The notes under the pieces were generated by a model. The model worked only from the letters and a program-made list of their open reading frames with translations, was not told the origin of the DNA and searched no databases. Below, one piece after another: positions 63,640 to 64,000 of a stretch of 64,000 bases of DNA (position 1 is the first letter of the stretch; every line of letters begins with the position of its first letter). This stretch comes from Pseudeuparius sepicola (taxonomy: Eukaryota; Arthropoda; Insecta; Coleoptera; Anthribidae), in the NCBI GenBank assembly GCA_963920635.1, contig OY987298.1, forward strand, positions 62,725,949 to 62,789,948. The letters are read 5' to 3'. The translations under genes and the position numbers were made by a program.

Positions 63640-63990
63640 ATCTCTCTATAAGCTGTCCCAATTAACATGATAGCATGCCGATATTAAACTAACGCAATTC
63701 CACTCGCAGCCAGCCGCCGCCGGCATTGGCCCAATCTTATCTCGAGCGAGATTACGTAATGGGGTTGGGGGCGCGGGGAGCGCCCGTCTATCAGCCAGCG
63801 ATAGATTCGGTGGTAAATCCCCCCCGAAGCATCCGACATAATTAAGTTTCCGGGCGAGCAGTTTTCCGAGTTTTCGACCCGATCGACGCCGACGCCGACA
63901 CCGGTGCAGTTCCAGGGTCTCGGTTTTGCACAACTGTGAAAAATATTTCTTTTAGCTGCAGTCGCCAATACCGCGAAAGTAGAGGGTGAT
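63640..63990. other. GC-rich island at right edge
   Basis: CGCAGCCAGCCGCCGCCGGC, GGTTGGGGGCGCGGGGAGCG and GATCGACGCCGACGCCGACA frame several AT-containing words: CAATCTTATCTCG (GATA site), GATTACGTAATGG (bZIP TTACGTAA), CATAATTAAG (homeodomain). Overlapping frames on both frames of the minus strand lack motifs. The best of the islands as a candidate enhancer. Confidence 0.4.
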
Positions 63991-64000
63991 CCATCTAAGA

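Noticed and set aside
63646..63968. Two overlapping minus frames at the right edge
   Set aside because: Composition-driven frames in a GC island with no domain pattern.

Overview
The window looks like a repeat-saturated stretch of a large insect genome. The evidence is the TE mix: insect-type hAT, mariner, piggyBac, Phantom/MULE, Crypton, CR1/jockey-type LINE and Ty3/gypsy fragments, many short elements with TACAGGGTG ends, and frequent GTAGGTACCT-type words. I cannot place it in an order: the AACCGACTTC-ended repeat and a GACTCGCACTTGGCCG tail recall Lepidoptera, but neither is decisive. I find no intact host protein-coding gene. The only long uninterrupted frame is a LINE polyprotein at 10.2-12.8 kb. 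Ten or so short GC-rich islands containing homeodomain- or GATA-like words lie between the repeats. This would fit a gene desert or giant intron with regulatory islands, but that is inference.

Layout. 0-3.8 kb: GC island, inverted-repeat element with a nested AACCGACTTC element, and a fold-back derivative of a mariner-like transposon. 5.8-9 kb: mariner and hAT transposase relics, two MITEs. 9.9-16 kb: an older LINE split by a hAT element (perfect 8-bp target duplication) and by a younger LINE. 16.5-20.1 kb: a Phantom/MULE element with a 9-bp target duplication and FLYWCH protein, beside a palindrome made of nested layers. 21.7-23 kb: an element with about 320-bp inverted repeats and a Cys-rich ORF. 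23.2-27.4 kb: decayed Maverick/adintovirus-like genes (packaging ATPase and an unnamed partner), the second split by a full-length 2.37-kb mariner-like element. 27.8-28.6 kb: Ty3/gypsy gag-protease relic. 30.0-30.7 kb: 62-bp minisatellite. 34-35 kb: GC island with a plausible intron and poly(A) signal. 35.4-44.6 kb: palindromic MITEs, two tRNA-like sequences, a 1.5-kb TIR element of unknown family, a Crypton recombinase relic. 45-62.5 kb: an almost continuous chain of long inverted repeats carrying mariner, piggyBac and Maverick-polymerase relics. 63.2-64 kb: a 172-bp tandem repeat and a GC island.

How it fits together. The dominant structure is the long inverted repeat: about fifteen loci have arms of about 60 to 900 bp. 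In several, a second TA-flanked element sits at or beside the dyad of an older palindrome, and at 17.8-20.1 kb this happens repeatedly with the arms meeting exactly at the TA. Paralogous copies inside the window supply empty sites for some insertions, so the order of events can be read from the sequence. If transcribed, these arms would form long hairpins able to feed an siRNA pathway; that is a hypothesis. All ages and family calls are by eye, without database searches.
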